Assembly: GCF_947487805.1 (NCBI RefSeq)
Contig: NZ_CANKXW010000003.1
Span: 124,001 to 188,000, forward strand
DNA from: an uncultured Tateyamaria sp.
Lineage (GTDB): Bacteria; Pseudomonadota; Alphaproteobacteria; Rhodobacterales; Rhodobacteraceae
DNA: 64,000 nucleotides
Direction of reading: 5' to 3'
The notes under the pieces were generated by a model. The model saw only the letters and a program-made list of their open reading frames with translations. It did no database searches and was not told the origin of the DNA. The position numbers and the translations under genes are program-made. Below, one piece after another: positions 53,123-61,500 of the stretch (its first letter is position 1; the number at the start of each line of letters is the position of its first letter).

Positions 53123-53925
53123 GTCGCTGCCTCCGTACGGCCCATAATTTCTTCTTCCATATCCCAGATCATGCCCAGGATCTCTTCGCGGCGCTCGGCG
53201 AACTCGGGGTGCTTCTTGACCTCGCGCAGATCGGCATCAACGCCCATCTCGGCAAAGGGCAGGCGGTATTCCTTGTGAATGCGCCCCGGTCGCGGGGCCA
53301 TGACCAAAAGCCGCTCACCCAGCAACAACGCCTCTTCAACCGAGTGGGTGATCAGGATGATCGTCTTGCCCGTCTCTTTCCACAGCTTCAGAACAAGGCT
53401 CTGCATCTTTTCGCGGGTCAGCGCATCCAGCGCGCCCAACGGTTCGTCCATCAGGATCACGTCCGGGTCATTGGCCAGACAGCGGGCCAAGGCCACACGT
53501 TGCTGCATCCCGCCCGACAGCTCGTAAACCGCCTTTTCCTTGAAATCCTGCAAACCGACCACATCCAGCAGGTGATCCACGATCTCCGCCTTGTCGGTCT
53601 TGGGCATGCCCTTCATCGAGGGGCCAAAGCCCACATTCTCGCGCACGCTCATCCATTCAAACAGCGCGCCCTGCTGGAACACCATGCCACGTTCGGCATC
53701 GGGTCCGTTGATCTCGTGACCGTTCAAAATCATCTTGCCGTCGGTCGGGGCCAAAAAGCCTGCAACGATATTCAAAAGGGTCGTCTTGCCGCAGCCCGAC
53801 GGGCCAAGCACGCTCAGCAACTCACCGGCCTTGAGGTCCAGCGACACGTCTTGCAAGGCCTGGACATGCCCACCATTGGGCAGATCAAAGCGCATGGAAA
53901 TACTTTGAATTGATAATCCGGACAT
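53119..53925 (-). CDS. tauB: Taurine ABC transporter ATP-binding protein
   Basis: ATPase of 268 residues: Walker A GPSGCGKTT (about 47-55), Q-loop MVFQQGALFEW, signature LSGGMQQR, Walker B VILMDEPLGALD, H-loop ITHSVEEAL. A C-terminal extension (about 225-268, KKHPEFAERREEILGMIWDMEEE) is of the Tau/Ssu/Nrt branch. ATG 53925 has AGGTGGGA upstream. Its stop overlaps tauC. Substrate from the gene cluster. Confidence 0.95.
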   Translation of the reverse strand: MSGLSIQSISMRFDLPNGGHVQALQDVSLDLKAGELLSVLGPSGCGKTTLLNIVAGFLAPTDGKMILNGHEINGPDAERGMVFQQGALFEWMSVRENVGFGPSMKGMPKTDKAEIVDHLLDVVGLQDFKEKAVYELSGGMQQRVALARCLANDPDVILMDEPLGALDALTREKMQSLVLKLWKETGKTIILITHSVEEALLLGERLLVMAPRPGRIHKEYRLPFAEMGVDADLREVKKHPEFAERREEILGMIWDMEEEIMGRTEAAT

Positions 53926-53944
53926 AGGTTCCCACCTGTGGCTT

Positions 53945-54030
53945 GGGTGTCGAAACACCCGGTAGGGCGGGGTTTACCCCACCTCGGTATGAAAAAGGGC
54001 CCGCGCGCACACGGCACGCGAGCCCCTTTC
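53945..54030 (-). promoter_or_regulatory. Hairpins between tauA and tauB
   Basis: The 113-base gap has a long imperfect hairpin (53992-54030: GAAAGGGGCTCGCG / CGCGGGCCCTTTTTC on the minus strand, ending in T residues), plus GGGGT-TT-ACCCC and a perfect GGGTGT-CGAA-ACACCC (53945-53960). They lie where a partial terminator or RNA stabiliser would keep tauA in excess over tauBC. Confidence 0.65.
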
Positions 54031-54038
54031 CGATGATC

Positions 54039-55046
54039 TTACTTCGCTGCTGCGAGGGGCGCTGTGTTCACAGTGCCTTCATAGCTGTCGAGCGCGCTGT
54101 CGATGGACCCCGCGTTCACGAACACGTCCGCCACACCTTTCATAAAGGTCGGTGCCGTCCCGCCGAGCCATGCTTCGCTCAGCTGTTCGTCGATTGTGGG
54201 GAACTTGAATGTCGCCAGCGTCGCGGCTGTCGCATCTTCGTCCATGCCGGCGTCCTTGGCGATCACGGGCAGCATTTTCGCGTGGTTGGCCTCATCGGCC
54301 CACATTGCGTTGGCTGCGGCTGTGACGGACAGGAACTGGCTCAGCAGCTCGCCTTCTTCGGCGATAAAGTTCGCAGGCGCTGTTGTGGCGTCAAACACCA
54401 GAATGCCCAGCTCTTCTTTTTCCGCGCCGGTCAGCAGCACGTTGCCGGACTCTTTCATGCGACGCAGCGCGCCACCCCAGCCACAGGCCATGTCGACAGA
54501 CCCCTGTGCCAGTGCGGCCGCACCTTCGGCAGGCGCCATGTCAACAACGTCCAGCGATGCCAGATCCACGCCAAAGTGGTTCATCTGGCTCAGGAAGCCA
54601 TAGTGCGCGGCTGTGCCCAGCGGCACGGCCACTTTCTTGCCAGCCAGCTCGCCCGCGGACTCCTTGTCGATCTCCAGACCGGAGGCCACGACGCAGTTGT
54701 CGTTCTCGGAATAGGACACGGCCACATCAACGATCTGGATGTCCTGACCGGCGGATGCCGCAACCACGAAGGGCGGCACACCTTGGGAGACCGAGATCTG
54801 GACGTCGCCGGACGCCATCGCCGCGGACATCGCGGTGCCGGTGTCAAAGCTCACCCAGTTGATCTTGGTGCCGCCCATGGCTTCTTCGTACATGCCGGTT
54901 TCTTTGGCAAACTGGAACGGCATCGGCCATTCGAGGAAATAGGCAACAGTGATTTCGCCGCCGTGACCCGCGGCAACGGCACCCTGGGCACCGGCCAGCA
55001 TCGCCGTGGCTGCAACCGCACCCATAAGCTTGGTCTTGAATGTCAT
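54039..55046 (-). CDS. tauA: Taurine-binding periplasmic protein
   Basis: Solute-binding protein of 335 residues. The signal peptide is MTFKTKLMGAVAATAMLAGAQGAVA (1-25). The mature protein begins GHGGEITVAYFLEWPMPFQFAKETG, then GGTKINWVSFDTGTAMSAAMASGDVQISVSQG and AGKKVAVPLGTAAHYGFLSQM, the NMT1/SsuA-type fold of taurine and sulfonate receptors. First in tauABC, divergent from tpa across 395 bases with TauR-like sites. Confidence 0.94.
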   Translation of the reverse strand: MTFKTKLMGAVAATAMLAGAQGAVAAGHGGEITVAYFLEWPMPFQFAKETGMYEEAMGGTKINWVSFDTGTAMSAAMASGDVQISVSQGVPPFVVAASAGQDIQIVDVAVSYSENDNCVVASGLEIDKESAGELAGKKVAVPLGTAAHYGFLSQMNHFGVDLASLDVVDMAPAEGAAALAQGSVDMACGWGGALRRMKESGNVLLTGAEKEELGILVFDATTAPANFIAEEGELLSQFLSVTAAANAMWADEANHAKMLPVIAKDAGMDEDATAATLATFKFPTIDEQLSEAWLGGTAPTFMKGVADVFVNAGSIDSALDSYEGTVNTAPLAAAK

Positions 55047-55313
55047 TGGTCTTTACTCCCGTGTTTCATGCAGGCGTTTTTGCTGCACGTTTCGATAAAG
55101 TTGGGCGGTGGTCCGCCTCTGTGGCCACGCAGAACGCGCGGCGCTGGCATGATCCGAGCCCATAAATTCCGCAGGATCAACGTAAAATAACAGACAGGGC
55201 GGCCTTTCCGGTCACCTGAACTGCTGTTTTGAGAATCCCAAAACTCCGCCAGAGGCTTGAAAACAAGGGAAATTGGCGTGCATGCCGGTGGCCGGTCTGT
55301 AGGGCCCGTAGGA

Positions 55314-55364
55314 ATCTGGCAGTACTTATGGTATTAATCTGGCCCTATTGTCGTGACCAGATTC
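55314..55364. promoter_or_regulatory. TauR-type repeats in the tauA-tpa divergent region
   Basis: ATCTGGCAGTAC (55315-55326) and ATCTGGCCCTAT (55338-55349) are direct repeats 23 bp apart; an inverted CCAGAT follows at 55358. The R. capsulatus TauR box (CTGGACYTAA, from memory) is close. The same 23-bp pattern is ahead of xsc. The remaining divergent gap (55047-55441, 395 bases) shows no gene. Confidence 0.75.
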
Positions 55365-55441
55365 TCAGCGATTGTACATGGCAGCGGGCGAAGTGCGCCC
55401 TTATTTCATTGGGTCTCCCCCACCTCGAAAGGTCAAACACC

Positions 55442-56836
55442 ATGGACGGAACGTTCAACGAAAACGACATTAGCCGTGTTGTCGAAGCAGATCGCGCAAA
55501 TGTTTGGCACCATCTGATCCAGCACCAGCAATTCTTTACCGGTGCTGACCCGAAAATCATCGTCGAAGGCAAAGGCCTGCGCGTGTGGGACCAGAAAGGC
55601 ATCGAACATATCGACGCCGTGTCGGGCGGTGTGTGGACCGTCAACGTGGGCTATGGCCGCGAAAGCATGGGCGACGCCGTGCGCGACGCTATCGTCAAGA
55701 TGAACTTCTTTGGCGGCACCGTCGGCACGATCCCCGGCGCGCTCTTTGCCGAAAAACTGGTCTCGAAAATGCCCGGGCTCGATCGCGTCTACTATGCCAA
55801 CTCCGGCTCCGAGGCGAACGAGAAGGCGTTCAAGCTGGTCCGCCAGATCGCGCACAAACGCTACGGCGGCAAAAAGCACAAGATCCTCTACCGTGACCGC
55901 GATTACCACGGCTCCACCCTCGCGACGATGTCCGCAGGCGGCCAGGACGAGCGCAACGCGCAATACGGCCCCTTTGCCCCCGGCTTTGTCCGCGTGCCCC
56001 ACTGCCTGGAATACCGCAAGCACGAACAGGACGGCGCGCCCGAACAGAACTACGGCGAATGGGCCGCCAATCAGATCGAAGAGGTCATCCTACGCGAAGG
56101 CCCCGACACCGTCGGCGCGCTCTGCCTTGAACCCGTGACCGCAGGTGGCGGCGTGATCGAGGCACCCGACGGCTACTGGCCGCGCGTCGCAGAGATCTGC
56201 AAGAAATACGACATCCTGCTGCATATCGACGAGGTCGTCTGCGGCGTGGGCCGGACCGGCACATGGTTCGGATACCAGCACTATGGCATCCAGCCCGACA
56301 TGGTCACGATGGCCAAGGGCGTTGCCTCGGGCTATGCCGCGATCTCCTGCCTCGTCACCACGAACGAAGTCTTCGACATGTTCAAGGACGATGCTACGGA
56401 CCACCTCAACTACTTCCGCGACATCTCGACCTTTGGCGGCTGTACCGCAGGGCCCGCCGCCGCAATCGAGAACATGCGCATCATCGAGGACGAGGACCTG
56501 CTCGGCAACACCGTGGCCATGGGCGACTATATGCTCGACCAGCTGCGCGCGCTTCAGGATCGGCATGCAGTGATCGGCGATGTGCGCGGCAAGGGGCTGT
56601 TCCTCGGCGCCGAACTGGTCGCAGACCGCCACACCCGTGAACCTGCAGAGGAAAAGATGGTGCAGGCCGTCGTCGGCAACTGCATGAAGCAGGCGGTGAT
56701 CATCGGTGCAACCAACCGGTCCCTGCCCGGCCGCAACAACACGCTGTGCTTCTCGCCCGCGCTGATCGCGACCAAGGACGACATCGACCAGATCGTGGGC
56801 GCCGTCGACACGGCCCTGACGGACGTGTTCGGCTGA
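55442..56836 (+). CDS. tpa: Taurine:pyruvate aminotransferase
   Basis: Class III PLP aminotransferase of 464 residues moving the taurine amino group to pyruvate to give sulfoacetaldehyde and L-alanine. The start MDGTFNENDISRVVEADRANVWHHLIQHQQF is typical of Tpa. Motifs are YYANSGSEANEKAFKL (117-132), ILLHIDEVVCGVGRTG (258-273; D263) and TMAKGVASGYAAIS (K292). ATG 55442. Next gene is tauR, after a strong terminator. The alanine can be recycled by ald. Confidence 0.95.
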   Translation: MDGTFNENDISRVVEADRANVWHHLIQHQQFFTGADPKIIVEGKGLRVWDQKGIEHIDAVSGGVWTVNVGYGRESMGDAVRDAIVKMNFFGGTVGTIPGALFAEKLVSKMPGLDRVYYANSGSEANEKAFKLVRQIAHKRYGGKKHKILYRDRDYHGSTLATMSAGGQDERNAQYGPFAPGFVRVPHCLEYRKHEQDGAPEQNYGEWAANQIEEVILREGPDTVGALCLEPVTAGGGVIEAPDGYWPRVAEICKKYDILLHIDEVVCGVGRTGTWFGYQHYGIQPDMVTMAKGVASGYAAISCLVTTNEVFDMFKDDATDHLNYFRDISTFGGCTAGPAAAIENMRIIEDEDLLGNTVAMGDYMLDQLRALQDRHAVIGDVRGKGLFLGAELVADRHTREPAEEKMVQAVVGNCMKQAVIIGATNRSLPGRNNTLCFSPALIATKDDIDQIVGAVDTALTDVFG

Positions 56837-56866
56837 CGCACAACCGGCACCACAGCATCCAGACGC

Positions 56867-56894
56867 AAAAGGCGGGGCATGTCCCCGCCTTTTT
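56867..56894 (+). terminator. Rho-independent terminator of tpa
   Basis: AAAAGGCGGGG (56867-56877), loop CATGT, CCCCGCCTTTTT: 11-bp stem and T run, 31 bases past the tpa stop. Confidence 0.95.
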
Positions 56895-57047
56895 CACGTC
56901 CACACGTCACCTCGGGCGATTCGACGTGGTAACCCGCGACAAATGCGCCAATGCGTCATTTTTTGAAACTTTTCGTCTCATTTTTATTGCGTCCATGGCA
57001 GAATCGATCTATTGTTAGGGTAGAGGCGCGGTGTTTTCACCCCAATT

Positions 57048-57081
57048 TACATCCAGATTGATTCTGCGATAAGTCCAGTTT
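57048..57081 (-). promoter_or_regulatory. TauR-type sites ahead of tauR
   Basis: On the minus strand AACTGGACTTAT (57080-57069) and AATCTGGATGTA (57059-57048), 22 bp apart, the former matching the remembered CTGGACYTAA closely. They sit 12-45 bases before the tauR start, so autoregulation is likely. Confidence 0.7.
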
Positions 57082-57092
57082 ACTGTCGCGCC

Positions 57093-58550
57093 ATGGCCCT
57101 GCCCGTCGAAACATTCTTCCTTTCACCCAACCACCGGGGCACCCTGCAAAGTCAGGTGCACCAGATGATTGCACATGGCATCCTGTCCGGACGCTTTGGC
57201 AAGGGCGAGAAACTGCCCTCGACGCGAAAACTGGCCTCCCATCTGGGCATCAGCCGCATCACCGTCACGCTGGCCTATACCGAACTTGTCGCCTCGGACT
57301 ACCTGACCGCGCGCGGGCGTTCGGGATATTACGTGTCCCACAATGCGCCCGTCCCGCCGATGTTCCAGCCACAGAACGAACAGGGCGACAGCATCGACTG
57401 GTCCCGCGCCATCGGCCAGCGCTTTTCGGGGGGGATGACGCTCAACAAACCGCAGGACTGGGCCCGCTTCAAATACCCGTTCATCTACGGCCAGACCGAC
57501 CCCCAGCTCTTTGACCATGCCAATTGGCGGCAATGCGCGCTTCAGGCGCTGGGACAGCGCGATTTTTCCGCCCTGACCTCGGACTATTTCGATCAGGACG
57601 ACCCGCAACTGATCGAGTTCATCCAGCGCAACACCCTGCCCCGGCGCGGCATCGCGGCACGCTCGGATCAGATCCTGATCACGCTCGGCGCACAGAACGC
57701 GCTGTGGCTCGCCGCTCAGGTGCTGTTGACCCAGCGGCGCACCGCCGCGTTCGAGGATCCCTGCTATCCCGCGCTGCGCGAAATTCTGACGCAATCCCGG
57801 TGCCATATGGCGCCGGTGCGGGTGGACCGTGACGGGTTGCCGCCCGATGCAATCCCCCCGGAAACAGACGTGATTTTCACCACGCCCAGCCACCAGTGCC
57901 CGACCACAGCGACCATGCCCATGGCCCGCCGCCAGGCCCTGCTGGACCGCGCCCGCGACCTTGATGCGCTGATCGTCGAGGACGACTACGAATTCGAGAT
58001 GTCCTTTCTCGAACCCCCGTCGCCCGCGCTCAAGTCGATGGATGTGGACGGGCGGGTGATCTACGTGGGCAGCTTTTCCAAGTCACTGTTTCCGGGCCTG
58101 CGGCTGGGCTATCTGGTGGGGTCCGAACCCTTTGTGCGCGAGGCCCGCGCGCTGCGCACCTCGGTGCTGCGTCACCCGCCCGGCCACATCCAGCGCACCG
58201 CCGCCTATTTCCTGTCCATGGGCCATTACGACGCCCAGATCCGCAAGATGGGCGCGGCCCTGCACACCCGTCGCACCGCCATGCAGGACGCCATCGAAGA
58301 CACCGGCCTCGACATCGCGGGCATCGGCGCGTTCGGGGGGTCGTCCTTCTGGATGCGCGCGCCGGACGGCACCGACACGGGCGAGCTCGCCGACACGCTG
58401 CGCGCGGACGGGGTGCTGATCGAACCGGGGCACGCCTTCTTTGCCGGCGACGACCAGCCGCGCATGTATTACCGCCTCGGATACTCGTCCATCGACGCCC
58501 ACAAGATCCGGCCGGGGATCGCCCTGATCGGGCAAAGCCTTGGTTTATAA
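57093..58550 (+). CDS. tauR: MocR-type regulator TauR
   Basis: Fused regulator of 485 residues: a GntR HTH (about 15-75; VHQMIAHGILSGRFGKGEKLPSTRKLASHLGISRITVTLAYTELVASDYL) joined to an aminotransferase-like domain with the PLP lysine in GSFSKSLFPGLRLGY (K330). TauR of Rhodobacter activates taurine genes and needs PLP and taurine as cues. It lies between tpa and xsc on the same strand, the standard arrangement. Confidence 0.93.
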   Translation: MALPVETFFLSPNHRGTLQSQVHQMIAHGILSGRFGKGEKLPSTRKLASHLGISRITVTLAYTELVASDYLTARGRSGYYVSHNAPVPPMFQPQNEQGDSIDWSRAIGQRFSGGMTLNKPQDWARFKYPFIYGQTDPQLFDHANWRQCALQALGQRDFSALTSDYFDQDDPQLIEFIQRNTLPRRGIAARSDQILITLGAQNALWLAAQVLLTQRRTAAFEDPCYPALREILTQSRCHMAPVRVDRDGLPPDAIPPETDVIFTTPSHQCPTTATMPMARRQALLDRARDLDALIVEDDYEFEMSFLEPPSPALKSMDVDGRVIYVGSFSKSLFPGLRLGYLVGSEPFVREARALRTSVLRHPPGHIQRTAAYFLSMGHYDAQIRKMGAALHTRRTAMQDAIEDTGLDIAGIGAFGGSSFWMRAPDGTDTGELADTLRADGVLIEPGHAFFAGDDQPRMYYRLGYSSIDAHKIRPGIALIGQSLGL

Positions 58551-58584
58551 TCTGGTCTTAAACGGACAATTCATCTGGCCCTAA
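58549..58584 (+). promoter_or_regulatory. TauR-type direct repeats ahead of xsc
   Basis: ATCTGGTCTTAA (58550-58561) and ATCTGGCCCTAA (58573-58584), 23 bp apart in direct orientation. The first overlaps the tauR stop codon. Same spacing and consensus as ahead of tpa. They leave 86 bases to the xsc start. Confidence 0.8.
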
Positions 58585-58670
58585 CCCGACAGCGGCCATC
58601 ACTCTACCTTGCTTGGCAATCTATCCGGGCGCGATTCGACGCCCCCTTTTTTTATTTGGAGAGCGCCGCC

Positions 58671-60449
58671 ATGAAGATGACGACAGAAGAAGCCTTTGTA
58701 AAAACACTGCAAATGCACGGGATCGACAACGCATTCGGGATCATCGGGTCCGCGATGATGCCCATCTCCGACATCTTCCCCGACGCCGGGATCAAGTTCT
58801 GGGACTGCGCCCACGAGACATCCGGCGGCATGATGGCCGACGGCTACACCCGCGCCACCGGCAAAATGTGCATGATGATCGCGCAAAACGGCCCCGGCAT
58901 CACCAACTTCGTCACGGCTGTGAAAACCGCCTACTGGAACCACACGCCGGTCCTGCTGGTCACACCCCAGGCCGCGAACAAGACCATCGGTCAGGGCGGT
59001 TTCCAGGAAATGGAGCAGATGAACCTCTTTGCCGACTGCGTCGCCTATCAGGAAGAGGTCCGCGACCCGTCCCGCATCGCCGAAACCCTGAACCGCGTGA
59101 TCATGCAAGCCAAACGCGCCTCCGCCCCGGCCCAGATCAACATCCCCCGCGATTTCTGGACACAAGTGATCGACATCGAATTGCCCGTCATCGTCGACTT
59201 CGAACTGCCCCAGGGTGGCGAGACCGCCGTGGCCGAAGCCGCCAAGATGCTGAGCGAGGCGAAATTCCCCGTCATCCTGAACGGCGCCGGTGCGGTTCTG
59301 TCCAAGGGCGGCATCGAAGCCTCGCGCATTCTGGCCGAGCGTCTCGACGCCCCCGTCTGCGTCGGCTACCAGCACAACGACGCCTTTCCCGGCAACCACC
59401 CGCTGTTTGCGGGCCCGCTGGGCTATAACGGCTCCAAGGCCGGGATGCAGCTGATCAGCCAGGCCGACGTGGTCCTGTGCCTCGGCACCCGCCTCAACCC
59501 GTTCTCGACCCTGCCCGGCTACGGCATCGACTACTGGCCCACAGACGCCAAGATCATTCAGGTCGACCTCAACCCCGACCGCATCGGCCTGACCAAAAAA
59601 GTCACCGTGGGCATCGTCGGCGACGCGGCCAAAGTGGCGCAGGGCATCACCGCCCGGCTCAGCGATGACGCAGGCGACACCAACCGCGCCGAGCGCAAGA
59701 ACACCATCGCGACCACCAAATCCGCATGGGCGCAGGAACTGACCTCGATGACCGAGGAACAGGACGATCCCGGCACCGACTGGAACGTGCGCGCCCGCGC
59801 GGCCAAGCCTGACTGGATGGCCCCCCGCATGGCATGGCGCGCCATTCAGGCCGCCCTGCCGGTCGAGGCGATCATCTCCTCGGACATCGGCAACAACTGC
59901 GCCATCGGCAACGCCTACCCGTCCTTCAACGAAAGCCGCAAATACCTGGCCCCCGGCCTCTTTGGCCCCTGCGGCTACGGCCTGCCGTCGATTGTGGGTG
60001 CGAAAATCGGCAAGCCCGACGTGCCGGTCGTGGGCTTTGCCGGTGACGGCGCCTTTGGCATCTCCGTCAACGAACTGACGGCCATCGGCCGCGGCGACTG
60101 GCCCGCGATCACGCAGATCGTCTTCCGCAACTACCAGTGGGGCGCGGAAAAGCGGAACTCGACCCTGTGGTTTGACGACAACTTTGTCGGCACAGAGCTG
60201 GACGAGGATGTCTCCTATGCCGGTATCGCCAACGCCTGTGGCCTCAAGGGCGTCGTGGCCCGCACCCAGGACGAACTGACCGCAGCACTTGATCAGGCGA
60301 TCAAGGATCAGATGGAAAACGGCATCACCACCCTGATCGAGGCGATGATCAACCAGGAACTGGGCGACCCGTTCCGCCGCGACGCGATGAAGAAACCCGT
60401 CAAGGTGGCCGGCATCTCCAAAGACGACATGCGCGCGCAGGTCGTTTGA
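58671..60449 (+). CDS. xsc: Sulfoacetaldehyde acetyltransferase
   Basis: ThDP enzyme of 592 residues turning sulfoacetaldehyde and phosphate into acetyl phosphate and sulfite. It begins MKMTTEEAFVKTLQMHGIDNAFGIIGSAMMPISDIFPDAG (the Xsc signature), has the ThDP-activating E49 and, in the C-terminal domain, the cofactor motif GDGAFGIS...RNYQWG (GDG 458-460, N487). GGAGAG precedes ATG 58671; the longer frame starts with a TTG. Followed by pta after 37 bases. Confidence 0.97.
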   Translation: MKMTTEEAFVKTLQMHGIDNAFGIIGSAMMPISDIFPDAGIKFWDCAHETSGGMMADGYTRATGKMCMMIAQNGPGITNFVTAVKTAYWNHTPVLLVTPQAANKTIGQGGFQEMEQMNLFADCVAYQEEVRDPSRIAETLNRVIMQAKRASAPAQINIPRDFWTQVIDIELPVIVDFELPQGGETAVAEAAKMLSEAKFPVILNGAGAVLSKGGIEASRILAERLDAPVCVGYQHNDAFPGNHPLFAGPLGYNGSKAGMQLISQADVVLCLGTRLNPFSTLPGYGIDYWPTDAKIIQVDLNPDRIGLTKKVTVGIVGDAAKVAQGITARLSDDAGDTNRAERKNTIATTKSAWAQELTSMTEEQDDPGTDWNVRARAAKPDWMAPRMAWRAIQAALPVEAIISSDIGNNCAIGNAYPSFNESRKYLAPGLFGPCGYGLPSIVGAKIGKPDVPVVGFAGDGAFGISVNELTAIGRGDWPAITQIVFRNYQWGAEKRNSTLWFDDNFVGTELDEDVSYAGIANACGLKGVVARTQDELTAALDQAIKDQMENGITTLIEAMINQELGDPFRRDAMKKPVKVAGISKDDMRAQVV

Positions 60450-60486
60450 TCCACGTGGGCTGCAACACAAAAACAGGACGGGCCGC

Positions 60487-61500
60487 ATGAGCGTACTGGA
60501 CACACTCCAGAGCCGCGCGGCGGCCCATCCCGCACATATCGTGCTGAGCGAAGGCGATGATCCCCGGATCGTCGCCGCCGCCATTTCCGCCACGTCCTCC
60601 GGGCTGGCCCAGGTTTCTCTGGTCGGTGACACCGCCGCCATCACGGCCGAACTGCGCGCGCAGGGCGCCGCCGACGGGGGCACGTTGCACATCGCGGATC
60701 CCGCGACCTCCGACCTCACAGACGGCTTTGCCGACGCCTTCCACCAGCTGCGCCAGCACAAGGGCGTCACGCCGGAAAAGGCCGCCGAGACCGTCCGCGA
60801 CCGGCTCGTCTTTGCCGCGATGATGGTCCGCGAGGGCCACGCCGACGGCACCGTGGGCGGCGCGGTTGCGACCACCTCCGACACTGTGCGCGCCGCGCTG
60901 CAAGTGATCGGCAAGGCCAAGGACGCGGCCCTCGTTTCCAGCTTTTTCCTGATGGTGCTGCCCGACGGGCACCCATCGGGTCGCGACGCCATGATCTTTT
61001 CCGACAGCGGCCTCGTCATCGACCCCAGCAGCGAAGACCTCGCCGCCATCGCCGCGCAATCCGCGGCCTCCTACACCGCCCTTCTCGGTGGCACGCCACG
61101 GGTCGCGATGCTGTCCTTTTCGACCATGGGCAGCGCGCGCCACCCGAACGTCACCAAGGTCACGGACGCCGCTGCCCTGCTCAAGGAACAGCACCCCCAG
61201 ATCGCCTCTGATGGCGAGATGCAGTTCGACGCCGCATTCGTCCCCGAGGTCGGCGCCAGCAAGGCCAAGGGATCGGACGTCGCAGGTCGGGCCAACGTGA
61301 TGATCTTTCCCAACCTCGATGCGGGCAATATCGGGTACAAGATTGCACAACGGGTCGGCGGCTGCGCCGCCATCGGCCCGATTCTTCAGGGTCTCGCCAA
61401 ACCCGCCAACGACCTCAGCCGTGGCTGTGTCGCCGAGGACGTGGTCAACATGATCGCCGTCACCGCGCTACAGGCCGCCGCAAACCAGGAGACCTCATGA
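60487..61500 (+). CDS. pta: Phosphate acetyltransferase, short PduL-unrelated EutD/Pta type
   Basis: Makes acetyl-CoA from the acetyl phosphate released by Xsc. At 337 residues it is the short Pta (no N-terminal DRTGG domain). It shows RIVLSEGDDPRIVAAA, FAAMMVREGHADGTVGGAVATTSDTVRAAL, MIFSDSGLVIDPS, MLSFSTMGSARHP, DAAFVPEVGASKAKGSDVAGRANVMIFPNLDAGNIGYKIAQRVGG and IGPILQGLAKPANDLSRGC. Its stop overlaps the soeA start (ATGA). Confidence 0.95.
   Translation: MSVLDTLQSRAAAHPAHIVLSEGDDPRIVAAAISATSSGLAQVSLVGDTAAITAELRAQGAADGGTLHIADPATSDLTDGFADAFHQLRQHKGVTPEKAAETVRDRLVFAAMMVREGHADGTVGGAVATTSDTVRAALQVIGKAKDAALVSSFFLMVLPDGHPSGRDAMIFSDSGLVIDPSSEDLAAIAAQSAASYTALLGGTPRVAMLSFSTMGSARHPNVTKVTDAAALLKEQHPQIASDGEMQFDAAFVPEVGASKAKGSDVAGRANVMIFPNLDAGNIGYKIAQRVGGCAAIGPILQGLAKPANDLSRGCVAEDVVNMIAVTALQAAANQETS

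Noticed and set aside
58599..61049. Minus-strand open frame of 816 codons
   Set aside because: It lies antisense over xsc and pta, whose products are unmistakable. Its protein is a low-complexity Gly/Ala/Val/His mix with no recognisable domain; such frames are common opposite GC-rich genes.
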